Below are positions 56,695 to 64,000 of a stretch of DNA of 64,000 nt, one piece after another. The notes beneath the pieces were generated by a model that saw only the letters and a program-made list of their open reading frames with translations, did not search any database and had not been told where the DNA came from. Position numbers and translations under genes: made by a program. How positions within the stretch are numbered: position 1 is the first letter of the stretch; every line of letters begins with the position of its first letter. The stretch comes from JAZKBN01 sp040388605 (lineage in GTDB: Bacteria; Bacteroidota; Bacteroidia; Cytophagales; Flexibacteraceae): contig JAZKBN010000060.1 of the NCBI GenBank assembly GCA_040388605.1, positions 8,027 through 72,026 of the forward strand. Reading direction: 5' to 3'.

Positions 56695-57128
56695 ATGGAA
56701 AACAAGAAAAACGGGTTGCCTGTCGGGCTGGTGGCAATCCGCCTGATTTCTCTGCTCGCTTCTTTAACAGAAGATGCTTTTACGCAAGTGTCGGATACAT
56801 CGTATCCGAAAACTACTTCGTTGCACTTATCTTCTTTCTGCTCTATGACAGGTTGTCGGCAAGTGTCAGGGCAGATGCAAAATCCGCCGGACCCAATCAC
56901 AGCCTGCGGAAACGTGCTTGCCGTTCTGTCCTGTATAATCGCCTGCTGAAGGTCACGCTGCGTTTGCAGTCGCATCTGCGCGGTAAAACCCAGGTGCAGT
57001 CCAAAGGCATACAGATTAAGCTTAAAGCCTTTGATGTGGTAATCAGGAACGCGGCTTCCGGGTCATGGAGATTCCTGCTCAGGCTTGGAGGTTACTGCAC
57101 AGCCAAATCCCACAGCATTTCATTATGA
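56695..57128 (+). pseudogene. Unrecognised, probably frameshifted gene
   Basis: An ATG at 56695 opens MENKKNGLPVGLVA, close to the start of the next gene (MENKKSGF). The hydrophobic continuation GYIVSENYFVALIFFLLYDR and the basic stretch to 57128 are in a different frame (open from before this start). The likely original was a small membrane protein. I cannot name it. Confidence 0.35.
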
Positions 57129-57173
57129 AGTATTTGCGATTAAATTTTAACCCCCAAACCAATCCTAAAAACA

Positions 57174-58269
57174 ATGGAAAACAAGAAATCCGGTTTTATC
57201 AGCCGCCTCGCCGAGCAGGCAAGTTTCACTGATCCTGTTTTGATAGAGCAGGCAACTCGTTCAGCCCGCCTGCTGCAAAGATCGGTCGGCATTGCCATCA
57301 TTATCGTGGTTCTGCTAAGCTGGGCTACGATGGGGCTGGCTCATCTGGTCGGTCATGGGCAGCATTATCGCCACGACTGTTATGGTATCGTGCTATGCGA
57401 TTCTGCTCTTTCAGCTTGAGCGTATCCAATTTGCCGTACCCGGTAACGTGGGTACGGCATTCAGGCTGATTATCCTGCTTGGCGCAACTAACCACTTTCA
57501 TCGCAGCAATGAGCATTTGGTATTCTCAAAGGAAATAAAAGCCCAGATAGATAAGTCATATGAAGACAAGCGCATACGGGCAATAGCGCCTGAGAAGGAA
57601 GCTGCCGGAAAATTCTCGGCCCGTAAGGGCGAGCTTGCCGCCAAAAGGCAGCAGCTTTTGCTGGAAAAGCAGGATTTGGAAGCGCAACTGGTAGAGGAGC
57701 GTACCGGAGAAGTGGTTAATCAGACAGGAACGGTAAGCGGCGTGGCCGGGGACGGTCCAAGGGCTAATACGCTCAAGCAGCTTATCGCCAACTAAAGCCA
57801 AAAGATTGAGGCTGTGGATCTCGATTTGGTTGCCGCTTCTTCCGATTTACAGCTCGACAGCGTGATAGCGCAAAAAAGCAGCGAATTCTTCAAACTGACA
57901 TCTGAGCCGCATTACTCGGTCGTCGAAAAAGATGCAGCCCTCATCGAAGCGCAGGAGACAGCCGACAAATACCACAGCGAGAGTTTTGCCATTTGGAGCC
58001 GCATCTGCTTTGTGATCAGCGCCTTTATCGAAAGCATGGTAATTATCCTGAAAATGATAGCCAAATCGGATTATACCATATTTGCTGAGAACCAGGCGAA
58101 AATGGCGCAGCAGACCGCCCAGCGCCGAGCTGACCTGATGATAAAGGATTTGGAGGAGCTGACCACGCCTTCGACCAATACTGCCGCTGTTCGGGCAGAC
58201 CTTCAGCGGCGCATCCGTGATGCCAACACTGTGTATCGACATATTCGTGAAAATTACCAGCAGATATAG
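57174..58269 (+). pseudogene. DUF4407-like membrane protein, frameshifted and with a nonsense codon
   Basis: Three pieces read in order give a DUF4407-type protein. The first frame has a membrane span (VGIAIIIVVLLSWAT) and shifts near 57321-57336 into a second frame (GWLIWSVMGSIIATTVM). Coiled-coil segments rich in Glu/Lys/Gln follow to a TAA at 57793-57795. The same frame then continues (KIEAVDLDLVAASSDLQ) through a last span (IWSRICFVISAFIESMVII) to 58269. The family has four spans and a periplasmic coiled coil and occurs on integrative elements; its function is unknown. Confidence 0.55.
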
Positions 58270-58271
58270 CC

Positions 58272-58766
58272 ATGGATACGCTTAGCACAGGCGCAGGACA
58301 TGCAGGTGATACCGGTTTTATGTCGGCCATATTCGTTACCATTCTGCTCATCTATGGATTTGTCCCCCTCTTCAGGAAAAAAGAGAAAATTGAAGAGCCA
58401 AAGCTTATTGATACGGGCGAAGTTCTTCAACTACCGGGACCGAATTCTGACGACTACATTCCCGAAGATGATGAATTTGAGCATGAAGAATCTCTGCCAC
58501 TTCCAACTGCCCCGGAACCTTTTGCTCCGCCCCCGACACCTGCGCCCTTACCACAGGACAGCGCTATGTGGGAGCAATATGAGCATCTGCAAAAGCAGAA
58601 ATTGGAACTGGAGTTACAGGCCAGGGAAGTGGAAAAGCAAAAGGCTATGGCTGCCATTCTGACTACTAAGGCCAAGGCAGCAGACCTGAACCAAAAGATG
58701 GAGCAGAAGCTCGAAGACTTCATGAAGCTGAACGGCAATATAAACACTGAATCTTACTCTGAATAA
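58272..58766 (+). CDS. Membrane-anchored coiled-coil protein beside the DUF4407 gene
   Basis: The protein has 164 residues: one N-terminal span (SAIFVTILLIYGFVPLF), an acidic proline-rich linker (DSDDYIPEDDEFE-like, then PAPEPFAPPPTPAPLP-like) and a C-terminal coiled coil (LQKQKLELELQAREVEKQKA). Frame intact. It begins 2 bases after the DUF4407 stop and is probably its operon partner. Unknown function. Confidence 0.55.
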   Translation: MDTLSTGAGHAGDTGFMSAIFVTILLIYGFVPLFRKKEKIEEPKLIDTGEVLQLPGPNSDDYIPEDDEFEHEESLPLPTAPEPFAPPPTPAPLPQDSAMWEQYEHLQKQKLELELQAREVEKQKAMAAILTTKAKAADLNQKMEQKLEDFMKLNGNINTESYSE

Positions 58767-58773
58767 ACATACA

Positions 58774-59107
58774 ATGGTAAATCCTTTTCAGATAATCCTG
58801 AACCGCCTGGATGATTTAGGAACGAACTAAAAAAATCAGGCTGCAACTACCCGAGGTAAAATCGGGAGAAAGCGACTTGGGCGGGATCGAGCTCGCCTGT
58901 AAGATTACTGGTCTTAAACGCAGCACAATGTATGGTCTCACCTGTAAACGTCTTATCCCCCATTTCCATAGGGGCAAGAAATTGTATTTCNNNNNNNNNN
59001 GTCCCAGTCGAGCAATTGTTCTTTGGTAAAAGGTTTGGCTGAAGGAAAGCGCAGTTTCCACTATGCAGGAATTAAAGACAAACCTCCGCATAGGTGGTAA
59101 ACGCTGA
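58774..59107 (+). pseudogene. Excisionase-like HTH gene, frameshifted, assembly gap inside (copy 2)
   Basis: The start MVNPFQIILNRLDDLGTN is typical for Bacteroidota HTH_17 proteins of mobile elements, but a TAA follows. In another frame the HTH is well kept: GIELACKITGLKRSTMYGLT, then CKRLIPHFHRGKKLYF. Ten Ns lie at 58991-59000. The end QELKTNLRIGGKR stops with TGA at 59105-59107. Confidence 0.7.
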
Positions 59108-59130
59108 CCAGAAAGATCGATTTACAATAG

Positions 59131-59165
59131 AAGAACGCCAAATTAAAGGGCGTTCTTCCTTTTTT
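59131..59165 (+). terminator. Rho-independent terminator behind the HTH relic
   Basis: The stem aagaacgcc / ggcgttctt is followed by cctttttt. Confidence 0.8.
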
Positions 59166-59426
59166 GGGAATTGGGCATCTTCATTAAGTTCCTTCACAGG
59201 CAAACTATAGACAGAAATAAGCTACTTGAAAACATTAAAGATAAATATTTAAGTTGAGTTTTATTTTCTTTAGCGATGTATGAAATTTCGAAATATAGAA
59301 TGATATTTGTTCGCGACCATGCAAATGAGTTATTGAGCATGCTCAGAGTAGGCTACCTATAGTAATGCTGGTCTCGGTTTGATACAACAAAATGGGCCTT
59401 AAAAAGTAGTACTACCTTAAATACAC
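59166..59426. other. AT-rich spacer before the invertible segment
   Basis: No gene is seen. It may carry a promoter reading into the left inverted repeat, but no clear -33/-7 pair is visible. Confidence 0.5.
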
Positions 59427-59456
59427 TCCGAATAACGGATAACTGAATATTATACA
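59427..59456 (+). repeat. Left 30-bp inverted repeat of putative invertible segment
   Basis: It begins tccgaataacggataactga and ends atattataca. It is exactly the reverse complement of 61212-61241. It contains the tandem heptamers GAATAAC-GGATAAC. The last base is 3 bases before the ATG at 59459. Confidence 0.92.
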
Positions 59457-59458
59457 CC

Positions 59459-60592
59459 ATGAACAGTCAAGCAGATGAAATCTTTAATGGATACCCTATC
59501 CTTGGATTTATAATGCGGGCAACCTCGTTTCTTAATTGGCGTTTCGATATAAAATTACTTTTAGTTTTATTGCTTTCTGTTCTAATTTTGGCAATAGCGG
59601 CAGTGTTGGATAATACACTTTTAATCCGGAGCAAGGCAATGGGCTTTCTGGAACACCCTTCTATTTGGGTGTTCTTTTGTATGGGTGCAATTGTTCCGTT
59701 CAATATTAGTGCTGCTCTGAAAAGCTTTTATAAATTTTTAAGCGGAAATGATATTATTCATTCCGAAACAGACCTTTCAGTATATGCTGATTACTTCAGG
59801 AAATTTTCAGCGAGGGATATCGGAGTAAGCAGATTTTTATACTACCTGTTAACCGCAGCCGGATTTATTTGCCTTGCATTTAATACTTATCAGAACCAAC
59901 AGCCATACAGATATTTAGCATTTGATTTTTGGGATTCAATATTCCATCCTTTCGGATATACTGCCACTCGTTTATTCAAGTTTTATCTATGGGTGCTTTT
60001 TTTACCAGCATTTGCTCATATCTATATCACACTTGTTTTTACAATAGTAAAACTGCTAAAAGATGCAAAAACTAAGGCCTTTATAAATCTGCAACCCTAT
60101 CATCACGACAGAAATGGCGGAGTTGCTATAATTATGGAAATTGTGATTAAGCCGTTTATTCCTTTACTAAGCATTGTTGCTCTAAATGGGTTGGCTGTGT
60201 ATTATGTTCACCAAAAACTGGACGCGACTCCGCTCATAGGGCTGTTTATGGCTACGTTATTTCTGCTGGTTTTTTATACAGTACCAGCCTATTACTTAAT
60301 GGAGTTGATTAAATTTCATAAAAAGCAATATCTTAAAGAAATTACAGACAGGCAAAACATTATTTTGTCCAATATGAAAAAGCCAGAAAATATAGCGTTA
60401 CTATTAAGCCATATAGATTCTTTAAATGGCATGCAGCATGTAATTAAACAAATTAACTCTGTTCCAGAATGGCCTTATTCTAAGCAGATTACGAAAATGG
60501 TATTGGGAATATACACTGGCACAGCCGCAATTATAGGAATACTGGACTCAGTAAATAAATACAAACACCTTGTAGAACCTATTGTCAAATAA
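59459..60592 (+). CDS. Unknown polytopic membrane protein, left gene of the invertible segment
   Basis: The 377-residue protein has about seven hydrophobic spans (for example LLLVLLLSVLILAIAAVLDN near 35-55 and LIGLFMATLFLLVFYTVPAY near 262-282) and a cytosolic C-terminal part. I recognise no family. Its base composition is much richer in A and T than the flanking chromosome, which points to transfer. Its start follows the left repeat by 2 bases and its end faces the CDP-alcohol phosphatidyltransferase gene with 26 bases between. In the present orientation it points away from the recombinase. Confidence 0.8.
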   Translation: MNSQADEIFNGYPILGFIMRATSFLNWRFDIKLLLVLLLSVLILAIAAVLDNTLLIRSKAMGFLEHPSIWVFFCMGAIVPFNISAALKSFYKFLSGNDIIHSETDLSVYADYFRKFSARDIGVSRFLYYLLTAAGFICLAFNTYQNQQPYRYLAFDFWDSIFHPFGYTATRLFKFYLWVLFLPAFAHIYITLVFTIVKLLKDAKTKAFINLQPYHHDRNGGVAIIMEIVIKPFIPLLSIVALNGLAVYYVHQKLDATPLIGLFMATLFLLVFYTVPAYYLMELIKFHKKQYLKEITDRQNIILSNMKKPENIALLLSHIDSLNGMQHVIKQINSVPEWPYSKQITKMVLGIYTGTAAIIGILDSVNKYKHLVEPIVK

Positions 60593-60618
60593 CTTATGGT
60601 ATGCCTGCACAATTGCTC

Positions 60619-61212
60619 TCAAATATCTTCTTTGAAAGATTCTATAATTAATTTCCAGTTTTTCTGAACACGAATTATTAAATTCAGTAATGTAAGTATA
60701 CCGACTATCCAATATATATATTCATAAACCAAAAATGGAACAGAAATTCGAAATGTCGTATATCCTGTAGGTGCGAAAGGAAAATGGCCCGGATAAAGTA
60801 ACAGAAATAGTGTTGTGACCCAAATTGGAATCACAAGCAGAGTACCTATAATTCTATTAGGAGGAAACAATATTTTATTCTTAAGTGTAATAGTCCTCAT
60901 TGATAATAAAAAAACCTCCCTCAGTATGGAGACCGAGCAGGGAATAATGGGCAAATCTCTTGCAATTGCATACGTAAGACATATAATTGTTAAATACTTA
61001 TCGCCGAATAAATCTAAGGCGCGTCCGGTTTTTGAAGCGCGGTTCCATTTTCTGGCTAAATAACCATCGGCAAAGTCGCTTATTAAGGCATATACCAGTA
61101 AACCAACAGAAAGCCATGCAAGCGCAGGAACTAAAGCTATTGAAATAAAAGTAAATGCAGCCAGTGCCCTGCTGACTGAAATTAATTGCACTATAGCCAA
61201 CTTGGGATCCAT
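60619..61212 (-). CDS. CDP-alcohol phosphatidyltransferase, right gene of the invertible segment
   Basis: The protein has 197 residues. The full family motif is present: Asp46, Asp49-Gly50, Ala53-Arg54, Gly63, Asp67 and Asp71 (SDFADGYLARKWNRASKTG, then RALDLFGD). Such enzymes move a phosphatidyl group from CDP-diacylglycerol to an alcohol (glycerol-phosphate, inositol or serine); which one is not clear. Four or more membrane spans follow. The A of its ATG is the last base of the right inverted repeat. It follows the recombinase stop by only 20 bases on the same strand, so in this orientation it should be co-transcribed with it. Confidence 0.88.
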   Translation of the reverse strand: MDPKLAIVQLISVSRALAAFTFISIALVPALAWLSVGLLVYALISDFADGYLARKWNRASKTGRALDLFGDKYLTIICLTYAIARDLPIIPCSVSILREVFLLSMRTITLKNKILFPPNRIIGTLLVIPIWVTTLFLLLYPGHFPFAPTGYTTFRISVPFLVYEYIYWIVGILTLLNLIIRVQKNWKLIIESFKEDI

Positions 61213-61241
61213 GTATAATATTCAGTTATCCGTTATTCGGA
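61212..61241 (-). repeat. Right 30-bp inverted repeat of putative invertible segment
   Basis: Exact reverse complement of 59427-59456. It contains the last two codons and the TAA stop of the recombinase gene (tcc gaa taa) and ends at the first base of the next ATG. Confidence 0.92.
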
Positions 61242-62186
61242 TGAACTGATATTCAGCATAAGCTCTTTCCTGGGATGTTTCTCCTCCAACAGCCTTTTCT
61301 GCTGCTCGCGATTGACTTGGGTGTAAATCTGTGTAGTCATAATGGAGCTGTGACCTAAGAGCGACTGTATGTACTTAATGTCCACATCGTTTTCCAGAAG
61401 CAGGGTGGCGAAGGTATGCCTGAAGACATGCGGCGTAACCCGCTTACCTATTTGTGCGTTTGAAGCCAGGTTTCTGACCATGATGCGTATCGATTGATCG
61501 GACAGCTTCCTGCTCAGACGATTGACCCAGAAATACTCGTTATTGCATGCCTGTTTGGCCTTGACGGAGTTGCGATAGTTATTCAGGGTTTGGAGGGTGT
61601 CCGCATTACAGATATAAATAATCCTTTCCTTATTCCCTTTGCTTTTGATGTAAATCTTGCCAGATATGAGATCTATATCGCTTATCTTGAGGTTTGCGAT
61701 TTCGGATACCCGAGCACCTGTAGCGAAGAGCATTTCGACTATAGCTGTGTTGCGAACCTTTTCTATGTAATCATAGTGCCCAGTTTTGGCTGTTGCCAAG
61801 GCAGTGTAAGCTGTTTGGAGTAGTTGACCTGTTTCGTTTTTGGTCAATGCCTTTGGTAATATTGTCGCCTCCTTAATTTTGATCTTTATTTTCCTGAGAG
61901 GGTTAATGGCTATAAGGTCCTCATATTCGAGATAGTTGAACAGGGCCTTTATGGTGGCAACCTTACGCTTTATAGTTTTGGGCTTCCAAACGTAGAGTTC
62001 CTTTAGATAGGCCTTCAGACTAACCTTATCAAGTTCTGCTATTAGAGACGGGTACTTATGGCTTTGCAGGAACTCGGTAAACTGGCGTAGGTCTATGGTA
62101 TAGAATTTTAGTGTCTTTGGGCTTAGATTTTTTTCATACCTGCAATGGTTCAGGAAATCGGTAATGGCTTGTTCAGTGGTCAGCAT
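61233..62186 (-). CDS. Tyrosine recombinase, probable DNA invertase of the adjacent segment
   Basis: This 317-residue XerC/D-like recombinase has an N-terminal SAM-like core-binding domain (ITDFLNHCRYEKNLSPKTLK) and a catalytic domain. The expected residues are Arg159 (GARVSEIANL), a lysine at 183 or 186, His253 and Arg256 (HVFRHTFA), His279 (LGHSS) and the nucleophile Tyr288 (TTQIYTQV). All are present. Its stop codon is inside the 30-bp inverted repeat, so inversion of the neighbouring segment leaves the protein unchanged. It may also have been an integrase of the older element. Confidence 0.92.
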   Translation of the reverse strand: MLTTEQAITDFLNHCRYEKNLSPKTLKFYTIDLRQFTEFLQSHKYPSLIAELDKVSLKAYLKELYVWKPKTIKRKVATIKALFNYLEYEDLIAINPLRKIKIKIKEATILPKALTKNETGQLLQTAYTALATAKTGHYDYIEKVRNTAIVEMLFATGARVSEIANLKISDIDLISGKIYIKSKGNKERIIYICNADTLQTLNNYRNSVKAKQACNNEYFWVNRLSRKLSDQSIRIMVRNLASNAQIGKRVTPHVFRHTFATLLLENDVDIKYIQSLLGHSSIMTTQIYTQVNREQQKRLLEEKHPRKELMLNISSSE

Positions 62187-62308
62187 AGCTTAGATGGGTA
62201 AATAATTTCGGAAGGTGCGGTTATCCGGTCAATTCTCTAAGGAAAAGTTTATGTCCTCTTAGTGGATGATCATTTGCTTTCCTTCAACTGACTCGTTCAG
62301 AAAAAATG

Positions 62309-62407
62309 CTTAACCCACATTCCAGTTTATAGATTCCCTTTCAGACCTATCAATGGAAGCAATCGGTGATATAGGAAAATCCTATACTTAGGCGGGGCAA
62401 ACGCTAA
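62309..62407 (+). pseudogene. Relic of an excisionase-like HTH gene (copy 3)
   Basis: In one frame it reads LNPHSSL, a stop, IPFQTYQWKQSVI, a stop, and ENPILRRGKR before TAA at 62405-62407. The IPF and the tail NPILRRGKR fit the end of HTH_17 excisionase-like proteins. It is divergent from the recombinase gene. Confidence 0.5.
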
Positions 62408-62435
62408 CCTTATCTGAAATGTCGCACTATACCTG

Positions 62436-62465
62436 AAAAACGTCCTCTGTAGAGGCCGTTTTTTT
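62436..62465 (+). terminator. Rho-independent terminator behind HTH relic
   Basis: The stem aaacgtcctc / gaggccgttt has one mismatch and a tgta loop, followed by tttttt. It parallels the terminator behind the copy at 59.1 kb. Confidence 0.75.
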
Positions 62466-62619
62466 AATGTATGCCTTCGCCGAAAAAACACGCCATAAGG
62501 CCGCAGGCGTTAGGCAGGAAGCGGACTTTGGGAAGTGTTCGGGTCAAGCGGTATTCTTGTGGGGCATTCTTGATTAAGCATAAATCTTAGCGAGCCGGTA
62601 TAAGAGCGTGTTTAAATTT

Positions 62620-63403
62620 TTAATTTATTGATACTGAGCTTATTATGTTCAAAGCAATGGTGCAGTTCGCCAGCAGAAGCATAGATTCAGTACTTTTTGT
62701 AGTTCTTTCATAGTCTTTTACCAATCTGCGATAGAAATTTGTCCATCCGAATGTTCGTTCAATTGTCCACCGCCATTTCACAGGAATAAAGCCTTTTTCG
62801 CTTGGTGGTCTTGAGCCTACTTCAGTTTCTATTCCATACTCTTCCTTTGCTTTATTAGCAAATGTGCCCTTATATCCGGCATCAATAAGTATCTTTTCCA
62901 ATCGGCTGAAGTATCCTTGTATGCGTTCAAGCAGCTCACAACCCATTATACTGTCATGCTTATTAGCTGCATGAATAAATACTGCCCAAATCAAACCTGT
63001 GGTATCAGTAAGTACCTGTCGCTTTCTGCCGTTAATCTTCTTGTTGGCATCAAGACCCCGTTCTTCATTAATCATTGGAGCAAGTTTAACTGACTGAGAG
63101 TCAACACAACATAAACTTGGTGTAGACTCCTTGCCTGCTGCTTCACGCGCAAGACAATTCAATGTAAAATTCATAAGCTCAATGGTATAGTCGTCCGTCC
63201 AAAGCCTGAAGTAGGTAATAGACAAGCTGTCACTTCGGAAACTTTTCCGAAGGTAAATTGCGCCATTGACCACCATTTCGTACAATATAAAGTATGGCAT
63301 TCACTATACTCCACAGCGAATTTTTCCGCTTCCTTTGGATATTGAATAAACTGCTGATAATTTGCCATTGGCAATCTGTAAGCTCATTATATTGAGTAAC
63401 CAT
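62620..63403 (-). pseudogene. IS5-family transposase with nonsense codon and frameshift
   Basis: Reading from ATG 63403 gives MVTQYNELTDCQWQIISSLF and NGGQWRNLPSEKFPK. A TGA follows where the family has a tryptophan codon, and a one-base shift a few codons later leads into the long frame with YFRLWTDDYTIELMNF. The catalytic core is otherwise complete: VDSQSVKLAP, DTTGLIWAVFIHAANKHDS, IDAGYKG and KWRWTIERTFGW. DDE transposase of the IS5 (IS427-like) type. IS ends are not clear; gagcgtgttt near 62605 may be the left end. Confidence 0.75.
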
Positions 63404-63465
63404 AAATTAGAGTGTCGTAACCCAAATTTACGGACAGATTGCCTTTTTTAAAGGCTATGCCATTT

Positions 63466-64000
63466 TTAAAAAAGCTCTAAGAAAGGTATGTCCCTAACCC
63501 CTCTTGAAGTAGCCCTGAAGCCTTTGATTTTAGCATTGAAAGATTCTGCCGAAGCGGGCTACGCCCGTTCCCTTCGCGCTCTGCGCTCGTGAATACTCTT
63601 ATTGTTGAAGTAACGAAGTATGGCTTCATAATGGTGCTGCACCGAGCGGGACACGGTTCCGAATGCTTCTATGCCTGCCGCTTCCACATCGTTATACCAG
63701 ATTGCCAGGTGTTTAAAAGCCTGCTCTTTGGTGTCGCAGCTGTAAATGCGCCCAAGATTATAGCCAGGTCATAGGCTTTCTTCAGCAGCGGGTACCTTTC
63801 AAAAAGTAATTGTGCCCTTTCCTTCTGTGAGTCTGACCACTTATTCTCCTGTTTAAAGAGCAGGAAACGGCTTCTGATAAGAAGCTGCTTTTCTGTATCG
63901 CCGTTGCTGAGTAGTTCAGGCTCATAAGGCAGTTTGCTTTTCTTTGCCTCAGCTATGAGCAGGTTTTCAGCATCTATAGCTTCCCAACGGTATTTTATGC
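63466..64000 (-). pseudogene. ISL3-family (ISAon1-like) transposase relic, extends beyond window
   Basis: The minus strand encodes YRWEAIDAENLLIAEAKKSK, later FLLFKQENKWSDSQKERAQL, YPLLKKAYDLA, then after a frameshift EQAFKHLAIWYNDVEAAGIE and HHYEAILRYFNN. A GC-rich insert of about 40 bases and then SAESFNAKIKGFRATSRGVR follow. These are the C-terminal blocks of ISL3 transposases of Bacteroidota. Frameshift, insert with stop and lost end show it is dead. Confidence 0.7.
63551..63590. repeat. GC-rich palindromic insert inside the ISL3 relic
   Basis: The stretch contains the palindrome cgggc-tac-gcccg (63555-63567), outer arms gaag / cttc and the repetitive cgcgctctgcgctcg. It interrupts the coding block between RYFNN and AESFNAK, so it appears inserted. 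Confidence 0.55.

Noticed and set aside
59427..61241. Reading the 30-bp repeats as integron attC sites or as IS ends
   Set aside because: No attC-type core sites (RYYYAAC/GTTRRRY pair) and no transposase inside; the recombinase lies outside and one repeat overlaps its stop codon, which fits inversion better.
62471..62590. 39-codon open frame starting MPSPKKHAIRPQALGRKR
   Set aside because: Basic and short, between a terminator and an IS end; no family recognised and no sign of translation. It may be the cut start of a mobilisation gene, but this cannot be supported.
1..64000. Frame changes at N runs in ccoNO, the YwqK protein, the kdp kinase and the TonB receptor at 49.2 kb
   Set aside because: The 10-N runs are placeholders of arbitrary length; the protein families continue on both sides, so these are not real frameshifts.
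1..64000. Search for CRISPR arrays and tRNA or rRNA genes
   Set aside because: No regularly spaced repeats of CRISPR type and no cloverleaf-like sequence were found by eye.

Overview
The window is chromosomal DNA of a member of the Bacteroidota, probably Chitinophagia or a related class; this is inferred, as no rRNA is present. The evidence is a fused ccoNO oxidase gene, a type IX secretion sorting tail on a 2588-residue surface protein, CarboxypepD_reg/TonB receptors, a YwqK-type repeat protein, heptaprenylglyceryl-phosphate synthase, TAnnTTTG-type promoter boxes and IS21/IS5/ISL3 relics of Bacteroidota type. Seven 10-N assembly gaps (1281, 7277, 11524, 15308, 28114, 50945, 58991) break genes, so apparent frameshifts at those places are artefacts.

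Region 1 (1-7.0 kb, +): end of a cbb3 cytochrome oxidase operon, ccoNO-ccoQ-ccoP-ccoG-ccoH, then a SafE-like membrane protein and a fatty acid desaturase, closed by a terminator. CcoP has one haem motif only and CcoG carries a large extra segment. Region 2 (7.7-12.3 kb, +): a type I secretion-like trio (ABC protein, HlyD adaptor, TolC channel) whose ABC protein has lost its ATPase motifs. Region 3 (12.5-27.7 kb): chromosomal housekeeping and hypothetical genes: argC, YwqK-repeat protein, AhpD-like protein, aroQ with a class V aminotransferase, CocE-type hydrolase, MBL hydrolase, EEP-family protein, prenylglyceryl-phosphate synthase with two small membrane proteins, and two glycosyltransferases.

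Region 4 (27.9-38.1 kb, -): a complete potassium-uptake locus in the order sigma-54 response regulator, tiny membrane peptide, kdpF, kdpA, kdpB, kdpC, porin, KdpD-type sensor, separate HAMP/PAS histidine kinase. A candidate sigma-54 promoter and a palindrome lie between the regulator and the structural genes. Region 5 (38.2-51.7 kb): a LytTR regulator convergent with a TPR histidine kinase, the giant T9SS-exported repeat protein, and an outer-membrane TonB-type receptor.

Region 6 (51.8-64 kb) is an accretion of mobile elements. It holds transposase relics (IS21, IS5, ISL3), four decayed 3' ends of excisionase-like HTH genes that mark off modules, a DUF6660/TonB receptor pair, a broken TPR regulator and a broken DUF4407 gene. 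It also holds the most interesting object: an AT-rich segment of 1.8 kb (59427-61241) bounded by a perfect 30-bp inverted repeat and lying directly behind a tyrosine recombinase gene. The repeat overlaps the recombinase stop codon, and each copy runs straight into the start codon of one of two convergent genes (a CDP-alcohol phosphatidyltransferase and an unknown membrane protein). The layout predicts a recombinase that flips the segment and so chooses which gene is expressed behind it.
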